Origin: Rheinheimera tangshanensis | GTDB taxonomy: Bacteria; Pseudomonadota; Gammaproteobacteria; Enterobacterales; Alteromonadaceae | NCBI RefSeq assembly: GCF_014645135.1 | Contig: NZ_BMLH01000010.1 | Location: 93,478 to 157,477 of the forward strand | Length of the DNA stretch: 64,000 nt | Direction: 5' to 3' | Shown: piece by piece, positions 38,186 through 47,241 of the stretch | How the letters are laid out: every line of letters begins with the position of its first letter | Numbering within the stretch: the first letter of the stretch is position 1 | Notes under the pieces: generated by a model | Database searches by the model: none | Told to the model about the DNA's origin: nothing | The model's input: the letters and a program-made list of their open reading frames with translations, nothing else | Translations under genes and position numbers: made by a program

Positions 38186-38824
38186 ATGAAACACCACCGT
38201 GGTTTTACATTGCTGGAAATCATGTTAGTGATGCTGTTGCTTGGCTTAATGGCATCCTACGTGGTGGTGAATTTTGTTAGTGAATCCAGACCTTCACGTA
38301 TTCAAAAAGAAACGGACAGGTTACAGCAATTGGTGCAGGTACTGTCTGAGACCGCTATTTTAAAGCAGCAGGATTTTGGCCTGATGCTGAACGACAAAGG
38401 CTATCAGTTTTTGGTCCACAACGGTCAAAAGTGGCTGGAAGTGGCTGAGCCTAAATTTATGCAATTCCACCCCTGGCCTGAAACCATAAGGGCAGAGCTG
38501 GAGCTGGACGGCTTAAGCTGGGCTGAAGACAGTATTTTAGGGCAGGAAGAGTTCCGTAAACTGCAGGAAGAATTGCTCGAGCAGCAAGAAGAAGCAGCTG
38601 AAGAGAACGATAAAAAAACTGACCAGGACGACAAGGCCAAAGGTCCGTTAAAAGCCCGTGAGAAACCTTTGTTACCCAACATCTATATTTTATCCTCCGG
38701 CGACATCAGCCCTTTTCAGTTGGTATTGGCGGATGAAACTGAGCGCCCTTTTTGGTATCAGGCGCTCAAAGGTGAATACAGTATTCCGCTGGTTAAATCT
38801 GCAGTGGAAAACGACAGACCATGA
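38186..38824 (+). CDS. gspH: Minor pseudopilin GspH
   Basis: The 212-residue protein starts MKHHRG|FTLLE and has the usual first helix. It carries an unusual acidic, Gln/Glu/Lys-rich insert (about 118-160, with ELLEQQEEAAEENDKK) that makes it longer than typical GspH. Overlaps gspI by four bases. Confidence 0.88.
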   Translation: MKHHRGFTLLEIMLVMLLLGLMASYVVVNFVSESRPSRIQKETDRLQQLVQVLSETAILKQQDFGLMLNDKGYQFLVHNGQKWLEVAEPKFMQFHPWPETIRAELELDGLSWAEDSILGQEEFRKLQEELLEQQEEAAEENDKKTDQDDKAKGPLKAREKPLLPNIYILSSGDISPFQLVLADETERPFWYQALKGEYSIPLVKSAVENDRP

Positions 38825-39192
38825 AAAGCAAAGGCTTTACCCTGATAGAGTTGCTGATCGCGATGGCCGTGTTTGCCACAGCGGGGGCTGCGGTGATGAA
38901 AGCCGCCTCTGAGCATATGAATTCTATTTCTCATCTGGAGAATATGACTTTTGCTGCTTATGTCGCCGAAAATCAATTAAATGCAGTATTTCTGGAGAAA
39001 ACCTGGCCGCTGAAGAACACACAAAAAACTGTGGAATTTGCTAACCGCAGCTGGTTATGGCAACAGGAGATTCAAAAAACTGCAGATGCTAATTTCAGCG
39101 CTGTGATAGTGAAGGTCAGTCTGGCTGATAACCCTGAAAAAGTGGTGTATCAGTTGCAAACCTTCGTAGGTAAAGCCGATGCTGAACGTTAA
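38821..39192 (+). CDS. gspI: Minor pseudopilin GspI
   Basis: The 123-residue protein starts MKSKG|FTLIELL. It forms the pseudopilus tip with GspJ and GspK in known systems. Overlaps gspJ by 14 bases. Confidence 0.92.
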   Translation: MKSKGFTLIELLIAMAVFATAGAAVMKAASEHMNSISHLENMTFAAYVAENQLNAVFLEKTWPLKNTQKTVEFANRSWLWQQEIQKTADANFSAVIVKVSLADNPEKVVYQLQTFVGKADAER

Positions 39193-39790
39193 TACTGGGC
39201 GTGGTTTTACCTTTATTGAAATGTTGCTGGCAATGGCCATTTTCGCTTTGGTAGGGTTGGCTTCAGCGAGCGTGTTGTCGAGTGTGACAGAGTCTGATGC
39301 CGCATCGCAAAAAGCGGCAGAGCGCCTGGCACAGATACAGCGCTTTTTCCTGATTTTAGAGCGCGATTTAGCGCAAATCAGCGCACGGCAGATCAGGGTA
39401 GAAGGCGAAGAACCCGTCAAATCTCCTTTGCTGGGTGACAAACTGATGCTGGAAAGCGAAGAGGGTGGTTTTGCTTTTGTGCACAATGGCTGGCGTAACC
39501 CCGGCATGGTGCTGCCGCGCAGCGAAATTCAGGCCGTTGGGTATCGTTTTCGTGAAGGCAAAATTGAACGACTGTTTAGTTTATTTCCTGATGCAGTCAC
39601 AGGAACTGAGCCCAAAGTACAGCCTTTGCTGGACAGAGTCACAGGTTTTAAAGTGGAATTCTTAAAAGACGAAGAATGGCTGGAAACCTGGAATGAGGAG
39701 AAATTGCCCAAAGCAATGCGCTTGACTATTACCCATGAGCAACTGGGCGAAATGCAGCGTTTTTATACCCTGATGAACGGATTAACCTGA
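39179..39790 (+). CDS. gspJ: Minor pseudopilin GspJ
   Basis: The 203-residue protein starts with a nine-residue leader and GRG|FTFIEMLLAM. C-terminal blocks such as VGYRFREGKIERL fit the family. Overlaps gspK by one base. Confidence 0.92.
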   Translation: MLNVNTGRGFTFIEMLLAMAIFALVGLASASVLSSVTESDAASQKAAERLAQIQRFFLILERDLAQISARQIRVEGEEPVKSPLLGDKLMLESEEGGFAFVHNGWRNPGMVLPRSEIQAVGYRFREGKIERLFSLFPDAVTGTEPKVQPLLDRVTGFKVEFLKDEEWLETWNEEKLPKAMRLTITHEQLGEMQRFYTLMNGLT

Positions 39791-40770
39791 TGCGCCGTCA
39801 GTCTGGTGTGGCGTTAGTGGTGGTGATGATGATTGTCGCTTTAGTTGTCGTCATCGCTGTGGGCATGAGTGGCCGTTTGCAGTTGCAGTTGCAGCGACAA
39901 CTGAATTTACAGCAACAGCAACAGGCTTATTGGTATGGTATAGCGGCAGAGCAGGCCAGTATCCGCTTGCTGAAAAGCACGGTAGCGGGTAAAGAGACAG
40001 TCAACTTATCGCAGGACTGGGCTCAACTTGGCGCGACCTTTCCAGTCGATAACGGCACTATCACTGGCAAGCTGATTGATTTACAAAGCTGCTTTAACTT
40101 AAATAATTTACAGCGACCCGCCGATCAGCAGCAGGTGGGTGCGGGTCAAACGGCTAGCCAAAAAGCCTTTCAGCGATTGCTTGAATTAAAGGCGACGGAT
40201 TTGTCGATGCCAGCTGAATATTTAACAGCTCGCATCAGTGACTGGCTGGATGCAGACAGTTTATTGCAAATTGCAGGCGGTGCTGAGCAGGACGACTATG
40301 CAGGTTTGCAGATGCCGTTTTATACCGCCAATAGTTTAATGGGGTCGGTTTCTGAATTACGGGTGATGCTGGATTTAACGCCGGCAGATTACGAGCTGGT
40401 GCGGCCCTGGGTTTGTGTGATCCCTAAAGTCAGTAGTAGCAAGCTGAATCTCAACACGCTGACAGCGGAAAACGCTGCTTTGTTATCGGCTTATATTCCT
40501 GAACTGGATGAAAGTGCTGCCTCGGATTTGATCGGCAGCAGACCGGAAGAAGGATTTGCCAGTTTGGACGAAGTTTGGGCCAGTCCGCAGTTTGCCAGTA
40601 TCAGTGTCACGGACGAGGTCAAAGCCATGATGGCAATAAATTCGAATTATTTTTTGCTCGAAACTACAGTGACTTACATGGATACCGTGTTTAATCTGGC
40701 ATCTGTACTGGTGATTGATGAGCAACAAAAGGTAAAAGTGATAGCGCGGCGGTTTGGAGGCCAGTGGTGA
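39790..40770 (+). CDS. gspK: Minor pseudopilin GspK
   Basis: The 326-residue protein starts MRRQSG|VALVVVM. The usual Glu5 is absent, as normal for GspK, which caps the tip. The large alpha-helical domain (about 80-270) has paired helix-hairpin-helix-like segments (for example KLNLNTLTAENAALL). Overlaps gspL. Confidence 0.93.
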   Translation: MRRQSGVALVVVMMIVALVVVIAVGMSGRLQLQLQRQLNLQQQQQAYWYGIAAEQASIRLLKSTVAGKETVNLSQDWAQLGATFPVDNGTITGKLIDLQSCFNLNNLQRPADQQQVGAGQTASQKAFQRLLELKATDLSMPAEYLTARISDWLDADSLLQIAGGAEQDDYAGLQMPFYTANSLMGSVSELRVMLDLTPADYELVRPWVCVIPKVSSSKLNLNTLTAENAALLSAYIPELDESAASDLIGSRPEEGFASLDEVWASPQFASISVTDEVKAMMAINSNYFLLETTVTYMDTVFNLASVLVIDEQQKVKVIARRFGGQW

Positions 40771-41957
40771 ACGAACAATTAATAATAAGACTGGGCAGTC
40801 AGCCACAGCAGCCAATCAGCTGGTTGGTTTGGTCCGCCGTCAATAAAGAGATTATCGCATCGGGGCAACTGGCTTGCGCTGATGAGCTATCTGCTTTGTC
40901 CGAGCGTTTAGGCCGTCGTCCCGTGGTGGCTTTAGTGCCAGCCGCTGATGTGGTGTTAAGTGAGGTTTTGCTGCCTGCAAAACCTAACCGGCAAATTATT
41001 CAGGCCTTACCATACATGCTCGAAGAAGAGCATGCTGAGGATATAGAGCAGCTGTATCTGGCCTTAGGTCAATGCCAGCAGCGTGGTAAAGAATATTGGC
41101 AGCAAGTGGCTCTGTGTAAAAAAGTGCAACTGGAACAGTGGGTCGGTTCTTTAGTGGTTGCAGGTTTTCAGCCTATGCAGCTGTTGCCTGATGCGTTGTT
41201 ATTGCCTTTGCATCAGGATGGCGCTTCCGCTATAGAGCTGGCGGGGCAATGGTTGTTACGTCAGGGCCCATGGCAAGCGTCTAGTATTGAACCTGGTTGG
41301 TGGCCAGACTTTTTAAGCCTGGCGAACATTGACTTGATTCACAGCTACAGCCCCTGGCCAGCAGAGCTACTGCAAAATGTGCAGGCGGCAGAGCCTGAAT
41401 TGCCTTTAGCTTTGCTGGCGCAGCAATTGCCGGAACAAAAATTTAGCCTGTTACAAGGGCAGTACGCGCCCAAAAAAGCCGGGAATAAAGTCTGGTCATT
41501 GTGGCAAAGTTCTATTGTGCTGGGTACATCTTGTCTGGCGTTGTATCTGCTCACTTTAGCCTTTGGGGTCTGGCAGCAAGGGCAACTGCTGCAGCAACAA
41601 AGGGCAGAATTAGTGACTTTGTATAAAAGTCGCTTTCCAGCCGAGTCGACCCGTGATATTTCCCGTCAACTGGCACGTAAATTACAAGGCGCCGGTGCTG
41701 TTCAGGACAGCAGTTTATTTAGTCTGCTGAATGATTTACAGCAGGAACTGGCGGCAACAACCAATGTGCGTTTAGATAATTTAAAGTACGACCAAAAAAA
41801 CAGCGAACTGCGGTTTCAGGCTGAAGCAGACAGCTTCCAGCGCTTTGACAACTTAAAAACCCGACTGGAACAAAAAGGCTTTGAAGTGAAACAAGGGGCT
41901 TTAAGTAACGAAGGTGGCAAAGTCCAGGGCACAGTAGCGATGAAGGTGAAAACATGA
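40767..41957 (+). CDS. gspL: Type II secretion protein GspL
   Basis: Couples the GspE ATPase to the membrane platform. The 396-residue protein has an actin-like cytosolic domain (about 1-230), one membrane helix (about 250-270) and a small ferredoxin-like periplasmic domain. Two GTG codons are adjacent; the second (40767) sits six bases from GGAGG (40756-40760) and is preferred. Confidence 0.9.
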   Translation: MNEQLIIRLGSQPQQPISWLVWSAVNKEIIASGQLACADELSALSERLGRRPVVALVPAADVVLSEVLLPAKPNRQIIQALPYMLEEEHAEDIEQLYLALGQCQQRGKEYWQQVALCKKVQLEQWVGSLVVAGFQPMQLLPDALLLPLHQDGASAIELAGQWLLRQGPWQASSIEPGWWPDFLSLANIDLIHSYSPWPAELLQNVQAAEPELPLALLAQQLPEQKFSLLQGQYAPKKAGNKVWSLWQSSIVLGTSCLALYLLTLAFGVWQQGQLLQQQRAELVTLYKSRFPAESTRDISRQLARKLQGAGAVQDSSLFSLLNDLQQELAATTNVRLDNLKYDQKNSELRFQAEADSFQRFDNLKTRLEQKGFEVKQGALSNEGGKVQGTVAMKVKT

Positions 41958-42418
41958 GTCAAATACAACAACTACACAGCTGGTGGCTGTCGCTGCAAAA
42001 ACGTGAACAACAGTTGCTGCTTGGTGCGGGTGTGACTTTAGTGATAGCCGCTTTTTATTGGTTGGTGTGGGCTCCTTTGCACCAGAGTTATCAGACCCAG
42101 CAGCAACAGTTGCAACAGATCAGTCAGCAGTTATTACAGGTCCGTAGTTACCCTGCGGTCTCAGCACAGACTAAGGTTCAGGGCAGTCTGACGGATCTGA
42201 TTAGTTCCAGTGCCCGCACCCATAAAATTCAGGTCAGCCGGATGCAGCCACAAAATGATCAGATGCAGGTGATGCTGAATGATATTAGTTTTGACCAACT
42301 ACTGGCCTGGTTGCATGAATTACAGTATCAGCACAATGTCAGCATAGTGCAGCTGGATTTAGCTGTAGCCGATGCGCCTGGTATGGTGCGTGTTCGTCGT
42401 TTATTGGTCGAGTCGTAA
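41954..42418 (+). CDS. gspM: Type II secretion protein GspM
   Basis: The 154-residue protein has one membrane helix (about 22-40) after a short cytosolic start and a small periplasmic domain with a Gln-rich coiled coil (about 45-65). Partner of GspL. Overlaps gspL by four bases, and gspN starts directly after its stop. Confidence 0.9.
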   Translation: MSQIQQLHSWWLSLQKREQQLLLGAGVTLVIAAFYWLVWAPLHQSYQTQQQQLQQISQQLLQVRSYPAVSAQTKVQGSLTDLISSSARTHKIQVSRMQPQNDQMQVMLNDISFDQLLAWLHELQYQHNVSIVQLDLAVADAPGMVRVRRLLVES

Positions 42419-43177
42419 ATGAACTATAAAAAAATAATCCCGGTCGCTCTTGGTTTGTATCTGGTGTTTTTAGTGATCCTGGCACCTGCTGCCTGGTGGT
42501 TAAAGCTGGTGCCTTTGCCTTCACAAATTCAGTTAGGGCCAGTCAGTGGTACTTTGTGGCAAGGTCAGATCCAAGCAGTATCACTGAATGGTTATGTACT
42601 GCAGCAGCTGAATTGGCAGCTAAAGCCCTGGGCTTTATTGACAGGAAAACTGGCGTTATCGCTCGGTATTGGCCAAATTCGTCAAACCACTCTGCCTTAT
42701 GCCAAAGCTCAGCTGGCTTATGGTTTCTCTGGACTGCAACTGGAATCAAGCCAGTTACGTTTGCCGGTTGAGCCTATCATCCCTTTACTGAAATTGCGTT
42801 TGCCGTTTCAGGTCGCTGCCAGCGGTACTATGCTAGTGAATATTCAGCAGTTCAGTATGGGACAACCCTGGTGCGAGCAATTGGCAGGTAAAGCCAGCTG
42901 GCTGGACGCCAAGTTTCAGGCGCCATCAGGATGGATTGATTTAAAAGCTATAGATGCGACTTTAAGCTGTGAGCAGGGCCAGCTGCAAATGGTGACTGAA
43001 CCTGGCAATCCACTGGCGTTGAATGTAACGGCGTTGATTGGCGAGCAGGGTAACTATCAGCTCAATGGCACGCTCAAACCAGACGCCAGCATGCCAAAAG
43101 AAGTGCATCAGGCGATGCAATTTGTCGGGCAGCCTGATGCAGAGGGGCGGTTTACTCTGAAATTACAGAGCCGCTAG
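42419..43177 (+). CDS. gspN: Type II secretion protein GspN
   Basis: The 252-residue protein has an N-terminal membrane helix (about 8-28) and a periplasmic beta-rich domain typical of GspN, a dispensable component in some systems. Last gene of the operon. The ERIC-like repeat begins three bases after its stop. Confidence 0.88.
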   Translation: MNYKKIIPVALGLYLVFLVILAPAAWWLKLVPLPSQIQLGPVSGTLWQGQIQAVSLNGYVLQQLNWQLKPWALLTGKLALSLGIGQIRQTTLPYAKAQLAYGFSGLQLESSQLRLPVEPIIPLLKLRLPFQVAASGTMLVNIQQFSMGQPWCEQLAGKASWLDAKFQAPSGWIDLKAIDATLSCEQGQLQMVTEPGNPLALNVTALIGEQGNYQLNGTLKPDASMPKEVHQAMQFVGQPDAEGRFTLKLQSR

Positions 43178-43179
43178 TC

Positions 43180-43290
43180 TCCCCGTCTTACTTGAAGGCG
43201 CAACTTTGTTGACAGTGTTCTCTCGTCCCAATCACATAGTGGCCTATGTTCATGGGGACTCATTCACTGGTCGCCTCGTTGCAACTTCAA
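43180..43290 (-). repeat. ERIC-like structured intergenic repeat, copy A
   Basis: Nested inverted repeats fill the whole space between the gspN and yrfG stop codons. Outer arms 43192-43204 and 43278-43290 match at 11 of 13 positions, GTCCC pairs with GGGAC (43225-43229, 43255-43259), and ACATAG pairs with CTATGT around TGGC (43234-43249). On the minus strand the order (GTGAATGAGTCCCCATGA, CATAG, TATGTGATTGGG, then GTAAGACGGGGA) follows the ERIC/IRU layout as I recall it. A related copy lies at 52380-52489. Confidence 0.65.
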
Positions 43291-43965
43291 TTAATTAGAG
43301 GATGTTGCCTGAATATCCGCCAGTAACACCGAATAATCCTCTATAGCCGGAAACTCAGTGATAGCTCTGCTGGGTTTTTGGCTATCCGGGTTGGCGACTG
43401 CCAATAAATGACCTATGCCAAAACGTTGCGCTGATTGCAGTATTGGCAGACTGTCGTCGACAAATAAAGTACGCTTTGGGTCGAAACCAAAACGTTGTTG
43501 CAGTCTTTGCCATAACTCTTGTTGTTCTTTAGTGACACCAAATTCATGAGTCGATACCAAAGTATCTATGTAACTGGCCAGAGTAGTGCGCTCAATTTTT
43601 AACGACAAAGAATCAGGATGAGCATTGGTGACCAAAATGACCTTGCGGCCGGACTGTTTTAATGCCGTTAAAAAAGCCGGTGTATCGGCACGCATCTGAA
43701 TTTTATCCATCACTTCACGCTTTAGTTCTGTGATGGGCAATGACAGTCTTTTCGTCCAGTAATCCAGACAATACCACTCTATTTTGCCGTTCAGTTCATG
43801 GTATTCTGCTTCGAGTTGCTGTTTGGCATCACTCACACTAATACCGCTAAGCTCAGCCCAACGTTTGGGTAAATGCTCCAGCCAAAAGTAGTTGTCAAAG
43901 TGTAAATCCAGCAAAGTACCGTCCATATCCAACAACACGGTATCAATTTGTCTCCAGTCCAGCAT
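43291..43965 (-). CDS. yrfG: GMP/IMP nucleotidase YrfG (HAD family)
   Basis: Cytosolic 5'-nucleotidase of the HAD superfamily. The 224-residue protein has motif I DMDGTLLDL (about 14-22), motif II VTNAH, a Lys in KEQQELW and motif IV FVDDSLPIL. It is divergent from nudE, as in E. coli (where igaA lies between). In E. coli yrfG is followed by hslR-hslO; here the gsp operon separates them. Confidence 0.92.
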   Translation of the reverse strand: MLDWRQIDTVLLDMDGTLLDLHFDNYFWLEHLPKRWAELSGISVSDAKQQLEAEYHELNGKIEWYCLDYWTKRLSLPITELKREVMDKIQMRADTPAFLTALKQSGRKVILVTNAHPDSLSLKIERTTLASYIDTLVSTHEFGVTKEQQELWQRLQQRFGFDPKRTLFVDDSLPILQSAQRFGIGHLLAVANPDSQKPSRAITEFPAIEDYSVLLADIQATSSN

Positions 43966-44026
43966 AGGTTTTTCCGGCTAATCCATTTATAGTAAGGCGA
44001 TGGCCCATTGTAGCAGAGGCAGTTTT

Positions 44027-44605
44027 ATGGCGCAGCGCGACCGCGACAAAGAAAAACCGCAAATTTTAGAGCAAAAACTAGTGGCTGAAAGCCGGCTGTT
44101 TAAAATTGAACAGCTGGATCTGCAATTCAGCAACGGTGAACAACGCACCTACGAGCGAATGAAAGGGGGAAGCCGCGGAGCTGTGATGGTGGTGGCCTGC
44201 CCTGAACCTGGTAGTTTTTACTTAATACGAGAATACTGCGCTGGTACTCATGATTATCAGCTGGGTTTCCCCAAGGGGTTAATCGATCCGGGTGAAACAG
44301 TCGTAGAAGCGGCAAATCGGGAATTACAGGAAGAAATAGGTTTTAAGGCAGGACGGTTAATTCCTTTAAAAACCGTGGCCTTAGCTCCGGGATACTTTAG
44401 TGCTACAATGCATATCGTATTAGCGTTGGATTTAACGGCTTCCAGTTTGCCAGGGGATGAACCTGAACCTTTAGAACTGGTGCCATGGCAGTGGCAACAG
44501 CAATTTGAACTGTTAGACCAAAGCGATTTCACTGAGGCGCGCAGTGTAGCGGCCTTATTCTTAGCCCGAGATTATCTGGATAAGCATCAGGATGTTTTTA
44601 AGTAG
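44027..44605 (+). CDS. nudE: ADP-compounds Nudix hydrolase NudE
   Basis: Hydrolyses ADP-ribose, Ap3A and similar ADP compounds. The 192-residue protein has the full Nudix box GLIDPGETVVEAANRELQEEIGF (Gx5Ex7REUxEExGU). The ATG at 44027 follows GAGG; an upstream in-frame start at 44000 adds nine residues and lacks an RBS. Overlaps cysQ by 14 bases. Confidence 0.93.
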   Translation: MAQRDRDKEKPQILEQKLVAESRLFKIEQLDLQFSNGEQRTYERMKGGSRGAVMVVACPEPGSFYLIREYCAGTHDYQLGFPKGLIDPGETVVEAANRELQEEIGFKAGRLIPLKTVALAPGYFSATMHIVLALDLTASSLPGDEPEPLELVPWQWQQQFELLDQSDFTEARSVAALFLARDYLDKHQDVFK

Positions 44606-45419
44606 GTTATTAGAACCTGTTAAAGAAGCAGCTCGAGCCGCTGGAGATACCTTATGGTCTATCTACCAGAGTGGCGACTATGAAGCCAAACACAAAGCAG
44701 ATGAAAGCCCTGTCACCAGTGCTGATTTGGCTGCGAATGCGCTGATTTTGCATGCGTTAACTGAGCTGGCTCCTGATATTCCTATCGTTTCCGAAGAAAT
44801 GCATTTGCTGCCGCTGCGCCAGCGCCAGGACTGGCCACGTTACTGGCTGATTGATCCTATGGACGGCACACAAGAGTTTATTGCCCGTAGTGGTGATTTT
44901 GCCGTAAGCATCGCTCTGGTAGAGCATGGCTGGCCTGTACTTGGGGTCATTTATTGGCCCAAAGAACAAATCTGGTATTACGCCACCCGGGGGCACGGGG
45001 CTTTTAAGCAGCAGCAACATTTGATCAACCGTATTCAGGTGAATCAGCACCAATCCGGTGAGTTACTTAAAATTGCGGTCAGTCGACGCCAGCCGATAGA
45101 GCATATTCATCAGTTGTTAAACAAACCTGCCTGCTCAGAATTTATAGCACTTGGCAGTTGCTCATTAAAAAGCTGTTTGGTGGCGGAAGGCGGTGCCGAC
45201 TGTTACCTGCGTTTGGGTCCTACCGGCGAGTGGGATACGGCTGCTGTGCATGTCATAGTCGAAGAAGCGGGTGGTAAAATTCTTGATAGTCAGTTTGCAC
45301 CTTTAAGCTATAACCAACGTGAAACCTTGTCGAACCCCGATTTTATGGTGATAGGCCGCTCTGAAGTGCCATGGACTGAACTGATCCGCGCCCACAGCGC
45401 CACAAGAAACTTAGACTAA
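44592..45419 (+). CDS. cysQ: 3'(2'),5'-bisphosphate nucleotidase CysQ
   Basis: Removes 3'-phosphate from PAP formed during sulfate assimilation; inositol-monophosphatase fold. The 275-residue protein has metal-binding blocks SEEMH, LIDPMDGTQEF and GEWDTAAVHVIVEEAGG. Starts inside the end of nudE. Confidence 0.93.
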   Translation: MFLSRLLEPVKEAARAAGDTLWSIYQSGDYEAKHKADESPVTSADLAANALILHALTELAPDIPIVSEEMHLLPLRQRQDWPRYWLIDPMDGTQEFIARSGDFAVSIALVEHGWPVLGVIYWPKEQIWYYATRGHGAFKQQQHLINRIQVNQHQSGELLKIAVSRRQPIEHIHQLLNKPACSEFIALGSCSLKSCLVAEGGADCYLRLGPTGEWDTAAVHVIVEEAGGKILDSQFAPLSYNQRETLSNPDFMVIGRSEVPWTELIRAHSATRNLD

Positions 45420-45421
45420 CT

Positions 45422-45679
45422 TCAAAACTGGTCGCTCTCAATCTCACCTTGTTTCACCAGTTGTCGCCATTGTTGTTTGGTGATGATGTCGACACTTTCA
45501 TGTAACTCAGAATATAAAATCACCAGTTGATTAGCTTCCAGCTGACTTTTCACCTGAGCTACTTTCACGCCCAGACTAATGTCCTGCTCGCCATATTCAG
45601 TGCCTTCACGTAGTACAAAAGCTTCAATCAGAGCGTCCAGCGTGTCGGAGGATAATTGTTCATGGGGGATCAATAACAT
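45422..45679 (-). CDS. yheU: YheU family protein (UPF0270)
   Basis: An 85-residue protein of unknown function matching the YheU family in IPHEQL, LIEAFVLREGTEYGE and VILYSELHESVDII. The ATG at 45679 overlaps the yheT stop by one base (TGATG), matching the yheT-yheU pair of E. coli. Ends three bases from the convergent cysQ. Confidence 0.9.
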   Translation of the reverse strand: MLLIPHEQLSSDTLDALIEAFVLREGTEYGEQDISLGVKVAQVKSQLEANQLVILYSELHESVDIITKQQWRQLVKQGEIESDQF

Positions 45680-46671
45680 CAGTGTTGTCCTAAAAACTGT
45701 GCAAGGTAAGGTGGTAACTGTTGCTCTAACCAATATTCCGCTTTAAAAGGTGTGTTGCCTGTGACAAAACCGACATGACCGCCATGGCGGGATAGTATCA
45801 ACTGCACAAAAGGCGGTATTTCATCGGCTTTGGGTAACACTGCCGGAGATAAAAATGGATCATCTTTGGCATGCACCAATAACAGCGGAATACGTACTTG
45901 TTTTAAAAAAGCTTTACCGCTGGATTTTTGATAATAATCGTCAGCATTGTGAAAGCCATGCAGTGGCGCCGTCAGTAAGTCATCAAATTCACGAATAGTT
46001 TTTAACGCCAGAATTTGCGCTTTGCTGACCGGTAGAGGGAAGTCTTTGTGCCTGTCCAGCTTACGCATCATCGTGGCTTTGAGCCGCCCCAAAAGATACT
46101 GCTGATACACTTTGCTGCCACCCTGATTAATGCGCTCTGCGCTTGGAGCTAAAGCCAGAGGCGCAGATACAGCCACAGCTGCCTTTAATACACAGTGTGC
46201 ACCTTGTTCGCCACAATACTTCACCAGTACATTGCCGCCCAAGGAAAAACCAATAGCGGCCAGTGAGCGACCTGGATAACGCAACTGAATTTGTGCTATT
46301 AAAAAAGCCAAATCGGCGGTATCACCTGAATGGTAAGCTCGAGGTAACCTGTTAGCGACACCGTTACAGCCGCGAAAATGCATCAGTACTGCTATAAAAC
46401 CCTGGTGTTGCAAAGCCTGCAACATGCCAGCTGCATAGTGACTATGGATATTCCCTTCCAGACCGTGTAATACCACTACTATGGGTTTAGCTGTGGCTTG
46501 ATCTGGCATTTCTGTCCAGTTCAGCTGGATATGATCGCCATCCGGCAACGCCAGCATTTCTGCGTCAGTAACCAAAGCGTGACGTGGGGCCAGATACTTA
46601 GCCGCTATAGTTTGCAGATGGCAGTTACGCAGCCACCATGCCGGTTTAAAAGCTGAGGGAAGTTTTACCAT
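45679..46671 (-). CDS. yheT: Alpha/beta hydrolase YheT
   Basis: A 330-residue hydrolase of the YheT (AB_hydrolase_4) family with the nucleophile motif GFSLGGN, the acid in HAKDDPFL and the histidine in HGGHVGF. The substrate is not established. ATG at 46671 is preferred over a TTG at 46695. In E. coli yheS lies directly upstream; here it is about 4 kb away beyond accessory genes. Confidence 0.9.
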   Translation of the reverse strand: MVKLPSAFKPAWWLRNCHLQTIAAKYLAPRHALVTDAEMLALPDGDHIQLNWTEMPDQATAKPIVVVLHGLEGNIHSHYAAGMLQALQHQGFIAVLMHFRGCNGVANRLPRAYHSGDTADLAFLIAQIQLRYPGRSLAAIGFSLGGNVLVKYCGEQGAHCVLKAAVAVSAPLALAPSAERINQGGSKVYQQYLLGRLKATMMRKLDRHKDFPLPVSKAQILALKTIREFDDLLTAPLHGFHNADDYYQKSSGKAFLKQVRIPLLLVHAKDDPFLSPAVLPKADEIPPFVQLILSRHGGHVGFVTGNTPFKAEYWLEQQLPPYLAQFLGQH

Positions 46672-46743
46672 TTCAGGGGCTTGCAAAATCAACAATCCTA
46701 CTTAACAATCAAGGTCACTTTTTCTGGCCGGACCACTACAAGA

Positions 46744-47241
46744 ATGAACAGACGCCAGTTTATTTTCCGCTCTCTTGCGCTGACCTTAGCCGCCAGCACA
46801 GGCTACGCAGTATACCAGCATCAAAGTCTGCAAGGCAGCGACAATGCGGCTGTTCTGGTATTGGATGCGTTATTGCCTGCTGTCTTAATGGGGGCGTTAC
46901 CTGCTGATATGGCGGCACAACAGTTATCCTTAGCGCAGACAAGGGATGACGTGCTGCAATTTCTTGCTTATTTGCCGCACAGTCAGCAGCAACAACTTCA
47001 GCAACTGTTTGAGCTACTGCAGCAAGATTTGGCCCGTCTGGCGTTGACGGGACAGTGGTTGCAACTGGCAGATCTGCCGTTGCCAGCTCGTCTGGATTTG
47101 CTATTTAGCTGGCGTGACAGTTATTTTTCTTTATTACAGCAAGCCTTTAGTGGTTTACGTGAATTGATCTACGCTGCTTTTTATGGCCAGCCACAGCATT
47201 GGTTGTCTCTGCAGTACAGCGCGCCGGAGTTTAACCTATGA
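46744..47241 (+). CDS. Tat-signal accessory subunit of a GMC oxidoreductase
   Basis: A 165-residue protein starting MNRRQFIFRSLALTLAAS, a twin-arginine export signal. The rest is helical and Leu/Gln-rich. Small proteins of this kind (gluconate 2-dehydrogenase subunit 3-like) are encoded next to GMC dehydrogenases and help export the flavoprotein, which has no signal of its own. It overlaps the GMC gene by four bases. Family assignment is by context and signal, not by a strong motif. Confidence 0.75.
   Translation: MNRRQFIFRSLALTLAASTGYAVYQHQSLQGSDNAAVLVLDALLPAVLMGALPADMAAQQLSLAQTRDDVLQFLAYLPHSQQQQLQQLFELLQQDLARLALTGQWLQLADLPLPARLDLLFSWRDSYFSLLQQAFSGLRELIYAAFYGQPQHWLSLQYSAPEFNL

Noticed and set aside
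39055..39507. 150-codon open frame antisense to gspI and gspJ
   Set aside because: It overlaps two overlapping pseudopilin genes with clear prepilin signals, and its translation looks like reverse-strand noise.
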